In this document: in pieces, positions 24,879-32,784 of the stretch | Layout: each line of letters starts with the position of its first letter | How positions within the stretch are numbered: the stretch's first letter is position 1 | Source of the DNA: Xanthobacteraceae bacterium | GTDB taxonomy: Bacteria > Pseudomonadota > Alphaproteobacteria > Rhizobiales > Xanthobacteraceae | Direction of reading: 5' to 3' | Assembly (NCBI GenBank): GCA_022844485.1 | Contig: JALHLQ010000002.1 | Location: forward strand, 1 to 64,000 | Length of the DNA: 64,000 bases | Notes under the pieces: generated by a model | Seen by the model: the letters and a program-made list of their open reading frames with translations, nothing else | Told to the model about the DNA's origin: nothing | Database searches by the model: none | Program-made: the position numbers and the translations under genes

Positions 24879-25897
24879 GACGATCTGCGTGCTCTACGTG
24901 CCAGACGGATGGCCTCGCCGACGAGGCCGCGCTTCAAGAACAGCGCCGCGATCACAAGAATGAGCCCGAGCACGATCAAGTGCCCGCCGGGAACGAGGCC
25001 ACCCAATGCGCCCCGGAGATAGTTTTCGAGCGGCACGATCAACAGAGAGCCGATGACCGGCCCCATGATCGTGCCGATGCCGCCGATCAAGGCGAGCAGC
25101 GCGAACTTCACGCCGATCTCGGGCAGCGAAAACAGCGTCGGCGGGTCGAGGACGCGGACATACATCGCAAAGAGGCCGCCGCCGACGCCGGTGAGCGCGG
25201 CCGAGAGGGCCATGCCCTGCAGCTTCACGCGAAGCACATCGATGCCCGCCGAACGCGCGGCATCTTCGTCCTCGCGCACAGCCAGAAGGTAATGGCCCAG
25301 ACGCGAGCGCCGCAACGCCACTGTAATCAACACGACGATGCACATGAAGGCGAACATCAGCAGGGCGTATTTCCAGCGCTCGATGAAGATCATGTTCGCG
25401 AAGCCGGCGCGGAACGGAATCAGAATGCCGCGCGGCCCGCCGGTCAGCTTGTCGCTGTAATTGGCGATGGCGAAGCAGGCTTCGTTGATGGCCATGGTGG
25501 CGATGGCGAAAAAGGGCCCCCGCAAGCGGAATGTCGGCCAGGAAATCAGAAGCGCGACCATGGTCGCCAAAAGCGCAGCGGGGAGGATCGACAGCCACGG
25601 CGTCCAGCCAAGATCGAGATAGAGCCGCGCGACGGAATAGGCGCCGATGGCGAAAAACACGCCATGCCCAAGCGAGAACTGGCCGCCAAAGCCGCCGATG
25701 ATGTTCCAGGATGCCGCGAGGCCCGCAAAGAGATAGGTGTAGGCGAGAACGTTGATCCAGTAAGGATCGCTCCACAGCGCGATGAGCGGCGCCGCGCACA
25801 AGGCAAGCCCGGCGCCATAAAGACCGAAAGTAAGTGCCAAGGACCTCGGGTCTGCAAGCCTCGGCACGGGGTTCGCGTGGGCGGCGATGCTCGTCAT
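24875..25897 (-). CDS. branched-chain-type ABC transporter permease (LivM-like)
   Basis: This is a 340-residue inner-membrane permease with about nine hydrophobic segments. The LivM signatures are NIIGGFGGQFSLGHGVFFAIGAY near residue 67 and the coupling helix region REDEDAARSAGIDVLRVKL in the C-terminal half, then GGIGTIMGPVIGS. It overlaps livG and livH by 4 bp. With LivH it forms the channel. Confidence 0.93.
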   Translation of the reverse strand: MTSIAAHANPVPRLADPRSLALTFGLYGAGLALCAAPLIALWSDPYWINVLAYTYLFAGLAASWNIIGGFGGQFSLGHGVFFAIGAYSVARLYLDLGWTPWLSILPAALLATMVALLISWPTFRLRGPFFAIATMAINEACFAIANYSDKLTGGPRGILIPFRAGFANMIFIERWKYALLMFAFMCIVVLITVALRRSRLGHYLLAVREDEDAARSAGIDVLRVKLQGMALSAALTGVGGGLFAMYVRVLDPPTLFSLPEIGVKFALLALIGGIGTIMGPVIGSLLIVPLENYLRGALGGLVPGGHLIVLGLILVIAALFLKRGLVGEAIRLARRARRSS

Positions 25898-26784
25898 GTC
25901 TGCTCGCGCAAGCCCACTTCTTCGGCGCCCACCTGTCCCATCAGACCCGAAGGCCGCACGATGAGCACGACGACAAACACGATGAACCAGATGGCCTGCT
26001 TGAGCGCGGGGTCGATGTAGTAGCCGGCGAAGCTTTCGATCAGTCCGACGATGAGGCCGCCGAAATACGCGCCCGGGACGCTTCCGAGCCCGCCGAGCAC
26101 GACTACGGCGAAGGCGGCCAGAATGAAATTGCCGCCGATATAGGGGGACAGCGTGTATATGGGCGCAAGCAGCGCGCCGGCGACCCCGGCCAGCGCCGCG
26201 CCCAGTCCGAATGTCAAGAGATAGGTTCGCTCGACATTGATGCCCATCAGCCGCGCCGCCTGGCGATCCTGGATGACGGCGCGGATCGCCTTGCCGGCCA
26301 TGGTGCGCTGCAGGAAGATCACAAGGCCTGCCGCGATCAGCGTCGCGGCGACAAAGACGATGACCCGCACGAGACTGGCCTTGGCTCCGAAAATGTCGAT
26401 GACGGCGGACGAGTAGCCGCCGGGAAGGCTGTAGCCTTGGCCGCGGGTGAGCGCGAGAACGCCGTTCTCGAACAGGATCAAGAGCCCGAATGTCGCGAAT
26501 ATCTGCATCATCGGCTCGTTCTGCAAAGGTTGCAGAATCAGGCGCTGCACGACGATCCCAAGCGCGAACAACAGGGCCGCAATCAGAAACACGGAGTAGT
26601 AGGGCCCAATCCCATAGGCCAGTGCGAAGAAGACCGAAGCATACATGGCGAGCATGACGAACTCGCCCTGCGCGAAGTTGACGATGCGCACGACGCCGAA
26701 AATCAGATTGAGGCCGATGCTGACGAGGCTGTAGATGCCGCCGAGCAGCAGACCAGATACGAGAATATTGAAGAACGTTTCCAT
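25894..26784 (-). CDS. branched-chain-type ABC transporter permease (LivH-like)
   Basis: This is a 296-residue permease that starts METFFNILVSGLLLGGIYSL at ATG 26784 and carries GLNLIFGVVRIVNFAQGEFV, the LivH hallmark, followed by AVIQDRQAARLMGINVERTY and GGLGSVPGAYFGG. It lies 53 nt downstream of the receptor stop, across a GC hairpin (26802-26824). The frame is open further upstream, but that stretch runs through the hairpin and has no ribosome-binding site. Confidence 0.93.
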   Translation of the reverse strand: METFFNILVSGLLLGGIYSLVSIGLNLIFGVVRIVNFAQGEFVMLAMYASVFFALAYGIGPYYSVFLIAALLFALGIVVQRLILQPLQNEPMMQIFATFGLLILFENGVLALTRGQGYSLPGGYSSAVIDIFGAKASLVRVIVFVAATLIAAGLVIFLQRTMAGKAIRAVIQDRQAARLMGINVERTYLLTFGLGAALAGVAGALLAPIYTLSPYIGGNFILAAFAVVVLGGLGSVPGAYFGGLIVGLIESFAGYYIDPALKQAIWFIVFVVVLIVRPSGLMGQVGAEEVGLREQT

Positions 26785-26801
26785 CGTTTTTCGCGAGAGA
26801 A

Positions 26802-26824
26802 GGGGACCGTCGGCGACGGCCCCC
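26802..26824 (-). terminator. intercistronic hairpin after the Liv-type receptor gene
   Basis: GGGGACCGTC (26802-26811) pairs with GACGGCCCCC (26815-26824): ten positions, one A-C mismatch, 3-nt loop. It starts 14 nt after the receptor stop codon and lies before the livH start. No T-run follows, so it probably attenuates or protects the message rather than ending it. Confidence 0.55.
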
Positions 26825-26837
26825 TGCTCGAGCCGGC

Positions 26838-28061
26838 TTACTTGCGCGGCAGATTGACCGGCTTGACGCCGGGCCGGGCGGCGTCGTTGGGATAGACGGT
26901 CACGATCTTCCCGGACTGCCACTGGACGACGGTCGGCAAGGCGCGCGTGTTCTGAAACTGCGCATCGAATTTCACGCCGAAGCCGGTCGCGTAACTCTTG
27001 AAGGGCTTGTCCATCTTGGCGGCGGCCGCGCGAACCTTCTCCATGTCCGTGGAACCGGCAGCGGCCACGGCTTCGAGCAGCATCTTCATGCCGACATAGG
27101 CAGTCATGCTCTGCGGAGCGATCGGATCGCGATCATACTTCTTCTTGTAGGCGTCGAGATAGGCGCCGGCGCCGGGGCCGTAGGATTCCGTCTGATCCGG
27201 GCGCGGATAGCCCACGACCGCAATGCCTTCGAGGTACTCGGCGCCGAGCGCATCGAGGGTCTCGAAGGTGTCACCGGTGCCGACAAGCAGGATCGCCTGC
27301 GGCTTGAAGCCCTGGTCGCGCATCGTGCGCAGCAGAAGGTTGCCGTCCGGCACGTAGCCCGTGTTGATCCAGATATCGGGCGCCGCGCCCTTTGCGCGCA
27401 GGATGGAGTCGGTCAGGTCGATGGCGCGGAAGTTATGGGATCCGACGCCGACGATCCTCGCGCCCTCCTTTTCCAGAAGCTCCTTCTGCAACTGCGCGAT
27501 CGACGTGCCGTAAATCGAGTCCTCGTGCTCGATCCAGATTTTGATATCCTTGAGCGGCTTGCCGAGCGCCGGGGCGAGCAGATCCTTCGTGCCGCTCACG
27601 GACACCTGCGCGAAATTCATCGCGTAGGGGCCGCTGCGGACGAAATTCGGCAGCCCGCGCGCCGTGAGGTCGGCGGCGAGCGCGTTCGTGTCCCAATAGA
27701 TCTTGCCGTAACGCAAGGCGGCGTCGCTGGCGGCGTTGGAGACGGCGCTGATGTAGGTGCCGACGAACAAATCGACCTTGTCCTGCGTCGCGAGCTTTTC
27801 AACCGCGGCGATGCCTTGTTGCGGATTGCCGGCGTCGCCCCGCAGGAGCTCGACCTTGCGTCCGAGCACGCCGCCTTTGGCGTTGACCTCGTCAAGCGCG
27901 AGCTGGTAGCCGCGCGAGACCTCGTCGCCATAAAGCGCGACCGGTCCGGAATATGGATTGATGGCGCCGATGCGGATCGGATTTCCTTGGGCCAGCACCG
28001 ATGCGGATGAAAGCACTGCGGCGATCAACGTGGCGGCCAGGGCAGCATAGCGTCTAGACAT
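26838..28061 (-). CDS. branched-chain-type periplasmic substrate-binding protein (Peripla_BP_6)
   Basis: This is a 407-residue receptor with a Sec signal peptide (MSRRYAALAATLIAAVLSSA, cleavage near VLAQG). The mature chain has IRIGAINPYSGPVALYGDEV, VNAKGGVLGRKVELLRGDAG and a C-terminal TVVQWQSGKIVTVYP, all typical of the family. ATG 28061 has a GGGAGAA site. The gene follows the DUF35 gene by 41 nt, so it belongs to the same transcript as the CoA enzymes upstream; this links the importer to the catabolic pathway. The ligand is unknown; members bind amino acids, amides, aromatic acids and polyols. Confidence 0.93.
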   Translation of the reverse strand: MSRRYAALAATLIAAVLSSASVLAQGNPIRIGAINPYSGPVALYGDEVSRGYQLALDEVNAKGGVLGRKVELLRGDAGNPQQGIAAVEKLATQDKVDLFVGTYISAVSNAASDAALRYGKIYWDTNALAADLTARGLPNFVRSGPYAMNFAQVSVSGTKDLLAPALGKPLKDIKIWIEHEDSIYGTSIAQLQKELLEKEGARIVGVGSHNFRAIDLTDSILRAKGAAPDIWINTGYVPDGNLLLRTMRDQGFKPQAILLVGTGDTFETLDALGAEYLEGIAVVGYPRPDQTESYGPGAGAYLDAYKKKYDRDPIAPQSMTAYVGMKMLLEAVAAAGSTDMEKVRAAAAKMDKPFKSYATGFGVKFDAQFQNTRALPTVVQWQSGKIVTVYPNDAARPGVKPVNLPRK

Positions 28062-28102
28062 TGCGTTCTCCCTTTTTTCGCGGCTTTCGGCGCCGCGTTC
28101 GT

Positions 28103-28507
28103 TCAAGACAATGCGAAACGAGCAATCGTCGCGCCGTGCTCGGTCTCGATGCGCAGCTCGACCGGACGCTCGATGGCTATTCCGGTTCCGTGATCCGGAT
28201 TGATGATATTCGTCAGCAGGCGCGGCCCTTCTTCAAGCTCGACCAAAGCGACGTTGTAAGGCAGGCGATCCTTGAAGGCCGGATGATAGGCATGGTGGAA
28301 AACAACCCAGCTCACGAGCCGGCCGCGACCACTGGCCTTCGTCCACTGCCACGTGTCGTGGAGGCAATTCGGGCATTCCGCGCGCGCCGGCAGCCACGCA
28401 TGCGCACAGTGCTGGCAGCGCTGAAACGCAAGATGACCGCTCTGCAGCGCGTCCCAGTAGGGCTTCGTCAGTGCAGACGCTTCGGGTAGGGGAAAATCCA
28501 TCGTCAT
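28103..28507 (-). CDS. Zn-ribbon OB-fold protein (DUF35), partner of the thiolase-fold protein
   Basis: This is a 134-residue protein with a rubredoxin-like zinc ribbon (C31, C34, C45 and C48 in CQHC and CPNC) followed by an OB-fold domain (about 55-130, with GRLVSWVVFHHAYHPAFKDR). DUF35 proteins form complexes with thiolase-superfamily proteins. In steroid side-chain degradation the Ltp2/ChsH2 pair works as a retro-aldolase. The start overlaps the thiolase-fold gene stop by 4 bp (ATGA), which suggests a stoichiometric complex here too. It probably presents the acyl-CoA substrate; it has no catalytic motif of its own. Confidence 0.88.
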   Translation of the reverse strand: MTMDFPLPEASALTKPYWDALQSGHLAFQRCQHCAHAWLPARAECPNCLHDTWQWTKASGRGRLVSWVVFHHAYHPAFKDRLPYNVALVELEEGPRLLTNIINPDHGTGIAIERPVELRIETEHGATIARFALS

Positions 28508-29628
28508 TGTCCCAGAATAAGCGTGGAGTGGGTCGTCATCACGCCGCCTTGATTGCTGACGATGCAGGTCTTGGCGCCTTTCACCTGGTTGACGGATGCG
28601 CCGCGCATCTGCCGCACGCCTTCCATGACGAGCTGCAGGCCGGGCATGCCGGTCTCCGACAAGAGGCCGCCGCTCGTGTTGATCGGCAGATCGCCGCCGC
28701 TGGCGACGCGTCCGCCCTCCACGAAGCGTCCGCCTTCACCCTTCTTGCAGAAGCCGTAGTCCTCGAGCGTCATCATCACGGCGATGGTGTAGCAATCGTA
28801 GATTTGCGCGACGTCGATATCCTGCGGCGTCAGCCCGGCCATGCGAAAAGCCGTTTCGGCGGATGTCTTGGCGGCGGTCGTGGTCAGCACGGGCCGCTGC
28901 ACGACATCCCAGGAGGTATGTCCCTGGCCAAAACCGAGAATAGGGACCGGCGCCGGCACGTTGAGTTCGCGCGCGCGGCGGGCGCTCATCACCACCACGG
29001 CGGCCGCCCCATCGGAGACAAGGCAGATATCGTCGCGCCGCAAGGGTTCGATGACGTAGGGGGAGGCCATGTATTGATCGAGGGTGAGCGGCAGCCGCAG
29101 ATGCGCTTTCGGATTGTTGGCGCCGTGATTGCGGCAGGCCAGAGCAATCTCGCCGAATTGCGCCGGTTTCGTTCCGAACTCCGCCATGTGCCGCTGCATG
29201 ATCATGGCGTAGCCTGCGGCGACGCTGAACCAGCCATAGACCGCGTCGTCACCGCCGGCTTTCTCATAGGCCTGGCGCGTTCCCGTTTTCGGATCATCGG
29301 CGAGGCAGACGATGGCGACGTCGCACTGGCCTGCGTCGATCGACATGCAGGCGAAGGAAATCATGCTGATATTGGTTGCGCCGCCTTGATCCCAGACGCC
29401 GCCCACCTTCGGCTGCATGCGCATGGCCTCGGCGAGCTTCTGCCCGTACATGGCCTCGTAGCGCGATGTCGGCACCTTCACGAACAGGGCGTCGACGACG
29501 GATTTGTCGATGCCCGCATCGGCCAGCGCATTGCGGCACGCCTCGACATTCATGGAAACGGTCCCGCGGCCGGGAAGACGCCCGAACTCGGTGTGACCGA
29601 TGCCCGCGACGACATATTTGCCGCGCAT
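28504..29628 (-). CDS. thiolase-superfamily (SCP2/Ltp2-like) protein lacking the thiolase catalytic residues
   Basis: This is a 374-residue thiolase-fold protein. The nucleophilic Cys position of thiolases reads Gly (QGGATN, about G83). The GHP histidine position reads SETGMPG (327-328), and the C-terminal CxG cysteine position reads SNQGGV (358-363). All three catalytic positions are therefore changed. YDCYT at 277-281 and NTSGG at 317-321 match the lipid-transfer/Ltp2 branch, whose members work with DUF35 proteins as retro-aldolases. I infer an aldolase-type C-C cleavage of a 3-hydroxyacyl-CoA, or another non-thiolytic role, in complex with the DUF35 protein encoded next. It overlaps the CoA-transferase stop by one base. 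Confidence 0.85.
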   Translation of the reverse strand: MRGKYVVAGIGHTEFGRLPGRGTVSMNVEACRNALADAGIDKSVVDALFVKVPTSRYEAMYGQKLAEAMRMQPKVGGVWDQGGATNISMISFACMSIDAGQCDVAIVCLADDPKTGTRQAYEKAGGDDAVYGWFSVAAGYAMIMQRHMAEFGTKPAQFGEIALACRNHGANNPKAHLRLPLTLDQYMASPYVIEPLRRDDICLVSDGAAAVVVMSARRARELNVPAPVPILGFGQGHTSWDVVQRPVLTTTAAKTSAETAFRMAGLTPQDIDVAQIYDCYTIAVMMTLEDYGFCKKGEGGRFVEGGRVASGGDLPINTSGGLLSETGMPGLQLVMEGVRQMRGASVNQVKGAKTCIVSNQGGVMTTHSTLILGQ

Positions 29629-30821
29629 CAGAGGACTCCCTCCTTGCGCAGCGACTTGATCTCGCTGTCGGCGAGTCCGAGCCAGGTCAGCACGGACTCA
29701 TTGTCCTCGCCGAGGCGCGCGCTCGGCTTGTGAGCCATCTGCGGCACGCCCTGGTATCGCATCGGGCTCGCCTGCACGACGATGCGGCCTAGTTCCGGAT
29801 GATCGATCCACTGCAGCATGCCGCGCCCGTGCAGATGCGCGTCATTGACGACCTCGTTCAAGGTGCGCACGGGCGCGCAAGGAACGCGGTGCTCCATCAG
29901 GAGCGCAAAGAGCGGCTCGCGATCGAATTGCTTCGTGAAGCCTGACACGATTTCGTCGACCGTATCCATGTTCGCAACCCGGGATTTCAGATCCTTGAAG
30001 CGCGGATCGTCACGCAAGTCGTCGCGCTTCATCACACCGAGCAGATTTTTCCAGTGGATTTCGCCGACGCAAATGACGGCGATATAGCCGTCGCGCGTCG
30101 GGTACACATTGTATGGCGACTCGGCGAGGCCGCCGTGGCGGTTGCCGGTGCGCGGCGCGTCCTTCCAATCGGACGCATAACAGAGCCCGAGATTTGAACT
30201 GAGTGATGCATAGACCGAATCGAGCATGGCGACCTCGACGGCGCGGCCGCGTCCGGTGCGCTCGCGCTCGAGCAGCGCGGTCACGATCGCGCCATAGAGA
30301 TGAACCCCGGCAAAGAAGTCGCACAGCGCAGGTCCTGCTTTGACCGGGGGGCGATCGGGAAAGCCGGTGATGCTCATGATGCCCGACATCGCCTGAACGG
30401 TCAGGTCCATCGCCGGGTAATCGCGATAAGGGCCGGTTGAGCCGTAACCGGAGCTCGAGGCATAGACGAGCCGCGGGTTCACGCTCTGCATGGCGTCCAG
30501 GCCGAGGCCCAGCCGCTCCATGACGCCCGGCGCAAAGTTCTCGACCACCACGTCGGCCCGCCTGACCATCTCGATCAGGAGGTCGTGCCCACGCGCCGTC
30601 TTCAGGTCCAAGGAGACAGAACGTTTGTTGGCGTTGAGCATGGCGAAGGGCAGCGCGGCGCCGCCGACGACGCCGCGCCGGCGCAAATGCTCGCCGTCGC
30701 GCGGCTCGACCTTGATCACGTCTGCGCCCGCCTGCGCCAGCAGGAACGTGGCGTAAGGGCCGTTGTAGATCTGGCTCAGATCGACGACCATGATGCCGGC
30801 GAGCGGGTAGGATGCAGTCAC
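29628..30821 (-). CDS. CaiB/BaiF family (class III) CoA transferase
   Basis: This is a 397-residue class III CoA transferase. The N-terminal GIMVVDLSQIYNGPYATFLL and KVEPRDGE are family hallmarks, and the catalytic aspartate lies in YPAMDLTVQAMSG. These enzymes move CoA from one acyl-CoA to a free acid through an aspartyl anhydride, so this is the likely activation step for the acid made by the hydantoinase-type enzymes encoded upstream. GTG 30821 is the start, 4 nt after the crotonase stop; the frame continues upstream without a start better than this. A longer reading from 31004 would overlap the crotonase gene by 180 bases and is unlikely. Confidence 0.9.
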   Translation of the reverse strand: MTASYPLAGIMVVDLSQIYNGPYATFLLAQAGADVIKVEPRDGEHLRRRGVVGGAALPFAMLNANKRSVSLDLKTARGHDLLIEMVRRADVVVENFAPGVMERLGLGLDAMQSVNPRLVYASSSGYGSTGPYRDYPAMDLTVQAMSGIMSITGFPDRPPVKAGPALCDFFAGVHLYGAIVTALLERERTGRGRAVEVAMLDSVYASLSSNLGLCYASDWKDAPRTGNRHGGLAESPYNVYPTRDGYIAVICVGEIHWKNLLGVMKRDDLRDDPRFKDLKSRVANMDTVDEIVSGFTKQFDREPLFALLMEHRVPCAPVRTLNEVVNDAHLHGRGMLQWIDHPELGRIVVQASPMRYQGVPQMAHKPSARLGEDNESVLTWLGLADSEIKSLRKEGVL

Positions 30822-30825
30822 GGTT

Positions 30826-31599
30826 CTAGCGTCCTCTGAAATCGGGCGTGCGTTTCTCGGCGAAGGCCGCCGGTCCTTCCTTCGCGTCTTCGCTGAACTG
30901 AAGCAGGCGGTTGATGAGCGCTTCGAAGCGCAACCCCGTGGCGCGGTCCAGCTCACGCGAGCGGAGGGCAAGCTCTTTGGCGGCCTGCACGGCAAGCGGG
31001 GCATTGGCCGCGATCTTTTTCGCGTAGGCGCGCGCGGTCGGCATCAGCTCGCTCAGCGGTACCACCTTGTTCACGAGCCCGAAATGCAGCGCTGTCTTTG
31101 CATCAAGCCCGTCTCCGGTCAGCAGCAGCTCCATGGCGATCGCGTGCGGAAGCTGATCGAGCACGCGTTGCGTGCCGCCGTTGCCGGGAATGATGCCGCG
31201 CTTGACCTCGGCGAGATTGAAGGTCGCGTGCTCGGCCGCGATGCGGATATCGGTCGCGAGCATCAATGTCATGCCGCCGGCGAGACAATAACCGTTGATC
31301 GCGGCGATCACCGGCTTCCAGACTTCGAGGCCGCGGTTGAGAAGCTGGTCGCGCTGCGTGAGCCACATCTCGGACAAATCGCTCGGCGCCGTCAGGAAGC
31401 TCTTGATGTCTGCCCCCGCGCTGAAGGATTTGCTCCCGGCGCCGGTGACGATCGCGACGCGAATGTCGGAATCGTCGCGCACGCGCATCCAGGCCTGCGA
31501 GAGCCCGCGGTAATGCTCCGCATCCATCGCGTTCATCCGCTCCGGACGGTTGATCGTGATGGTGCAGACGCCTTCCGCAACCTCGACGTCGATCGACAT
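30826..31599 (-). CDS. enoyl-CoA hydratase/isomerase family protein with one catalytic Glu replaced
   Basis: This is a 257-residue crotonase fold. The oxyanion loop FSAGADIKSF is at 59-68 and the second glutamate E131 (LAEVKRGIIPGNGGTQRV) is present. The position of the first glutamate (rat Glu144) is T111 in LAGGMTLMLATD. Hydration by the standard two-Glu mechanism is therefore doubtful; isomerase, hydrolase or decarboxylase chemistry, which uses fewer acidic residues, is possible. It sits between an acyl-CoA dehydrogenase (3-nt gap) and the CoA transferase (4-nt gap), so it acts in the same pathway. Confidence 0.9.
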   Translation of the reverse strand: MSIDVEVAEGVCTITINRPERMNAMDAEHYRGLSQAWMRVRDDSDIRVAIVTGAGSKSFSAGADIKSFLTAPSDLSEMWLTQRDQLLNRGLEVWKPVIAAINGYCLAGGMTLMLATDIRIAAEHATFNLAEVKRGIIPGNGGTQRVLDQLPHAIAMELLLTGDGLDAKTALHFGLVNKVVPLSELMPTARAYAKKIAANAPLAVQAAKELALRSRELDRATGLRFEALINRLLQFSEDAKEGPAAFAEKRTPDFRGR

Positions 31600-31602
31600 T
31601 GT

Positions 31603-32784
31603 TCAAGCCCTCTTGCGCTGTCCGCCGAGCAGATTGCGCGCGACCACCATGCGGTGAACTTCCGACGGGCCTTCGCCGATCCGCTTGATGCGCAGTTCGC
31701 GGTACCATCGTTCGAGCGGCATCTCCTTGGCCACCCCGAGCCCGCCGAACATCTGGATGCAGCGGTCGACGACGCGTCCCGCCGTCTCGGTCGCGTAAAC
31801 CTTGGCGATCGAGGCGTCGACTTTGATGTCCTGTCCGAGATCGCCCCGCCAGGCCGCTTGATAGACAAGGAGCCGCGACGCGCGGAGCTCGATTTCGGAA
31901 TCTGCGATCATCCACTGGATCGCCTGCTTGTCGGCGAGCGGCGAGCCGAAAGCCTGACGGTCCTTGGCCCAGTCGATCGCCAGTCCGAGCGCTGCTTGCG
32001 CGATCCCGATCACCGCCGCCGCATAGGGGATGCGCGCGTGCACGAGCCAGGTTTCCGCAAGCTTGAAGCCCTCTCCATCGTTGCCGAGACGATTTTCCTC
32101 AGGCACTTCGCAATCGATGAAGTTGATTTCATAAGGCGAGTAGGAGCGGATGACCGGGATCGGCTTGTATTCGAAACCCTTGGACGCCTTTTCGACGATG
32201 AAGGCGGTGATTCCATCGCGGCCCTTGCTCGGGCCCGTGCGGGCGAAGACGAGTCCCCATTTCGATTCGCCGACGCCGGAGATCCAGATCTTGGACCCGT
32301 TGAGGATGTAGCGGTCGCCCTTCTTTTCGGCGCGCGTCTGGATGGCGCGGCCGGGATCCGATCCGCCGCTGGCCTCCGAAATGGCGACGAAGGTCTTCTC
32401 TCCGGAATCGAGGGTCGGCACCGCATACTTCTGGATCTGATCCTTCCGCCCGAGAAAGATGGCGTTCGGCGGGTCCCATCCGAAAGCGTGACAGGCGGGA
32501 ATATAGGCGCCCATTTTGCACTGTGAGGCTTCTTCCGCGACGATCGCCTGCCCGAGAAGGTTCAGGCCGGCGCCGCCCCACTCGGACGGCGACTCCACCT
32601 GCCACAGACCGAGCTCGCGCGCCTTCCTCTGCAAAGGCTTCAACTGCTCGTCGGGAAGCTTTGTCGCGTCATGCGGCAACGGCTCCTCGGCCGGAACGAC
32701 CTGTTCGCGCATGAAGCGGCGCGCGGTCTCCTGGATCGCGCGAAATTCGTGTGGAAGCTCCCAAGCTCCGTCGCTGTTGATCAC
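31603..32784 (-). CDS. acyl-CoA dehydrogenase
   Basis: This is a 393-residue FAD acyl-CoA dehydrogenase. The N-terminal domain begins ELPHEFRAIQETARRFM; SPSEWGGAGL, AISEASGGSDPGRA and the C-terminal QMFGGLGVAKEMPLERWYR follow; the base lies in IGEGPSEVHR, where the Glu of the usual YEG motif is kept. Start GTG 32784 overlaps the hyuB stop in GTGA. The Leu-Ser-type substrate loop of short-chain enzymes is not obvious, so chain preference is unclear. It would desaturate the CoA ester made by the CoA transferase. Confidence 0.9.
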   Translation of the reverse strand: MINSDGAWELPHEFRAIQETARRFMREQVVPAEEPLPHDATKLPDEQLKPLQRKARELGLWQVESPSEWGGAGLNLLGQAIVAEEASQCKMGAYIPACHAFGWDPPNAIFLGRKDQIQKYAVPTLDSGEKTFVAISEASGGSDPGRAIQTRAEKKGDRYILNGSKIWISGVGESKWGLVFARTGPSKGRDGITAFIVEKASKGFEYKPIPVIRSYSPYEINFIDCEVPEENRLGNDGEGFKLAETWLVHARIPYAAAVIGIAQAALGLAIDWAKDRQAFGSPLADKQAIQWMIADSEIELRASRLLVYQAAWRGDLGQDIKVDASIAKVYATETAGRVVDRCIQMFGGLGVAKEMPLERWYRELRIKRIGEGPSEVHRMVVARNLLGGQRKRA

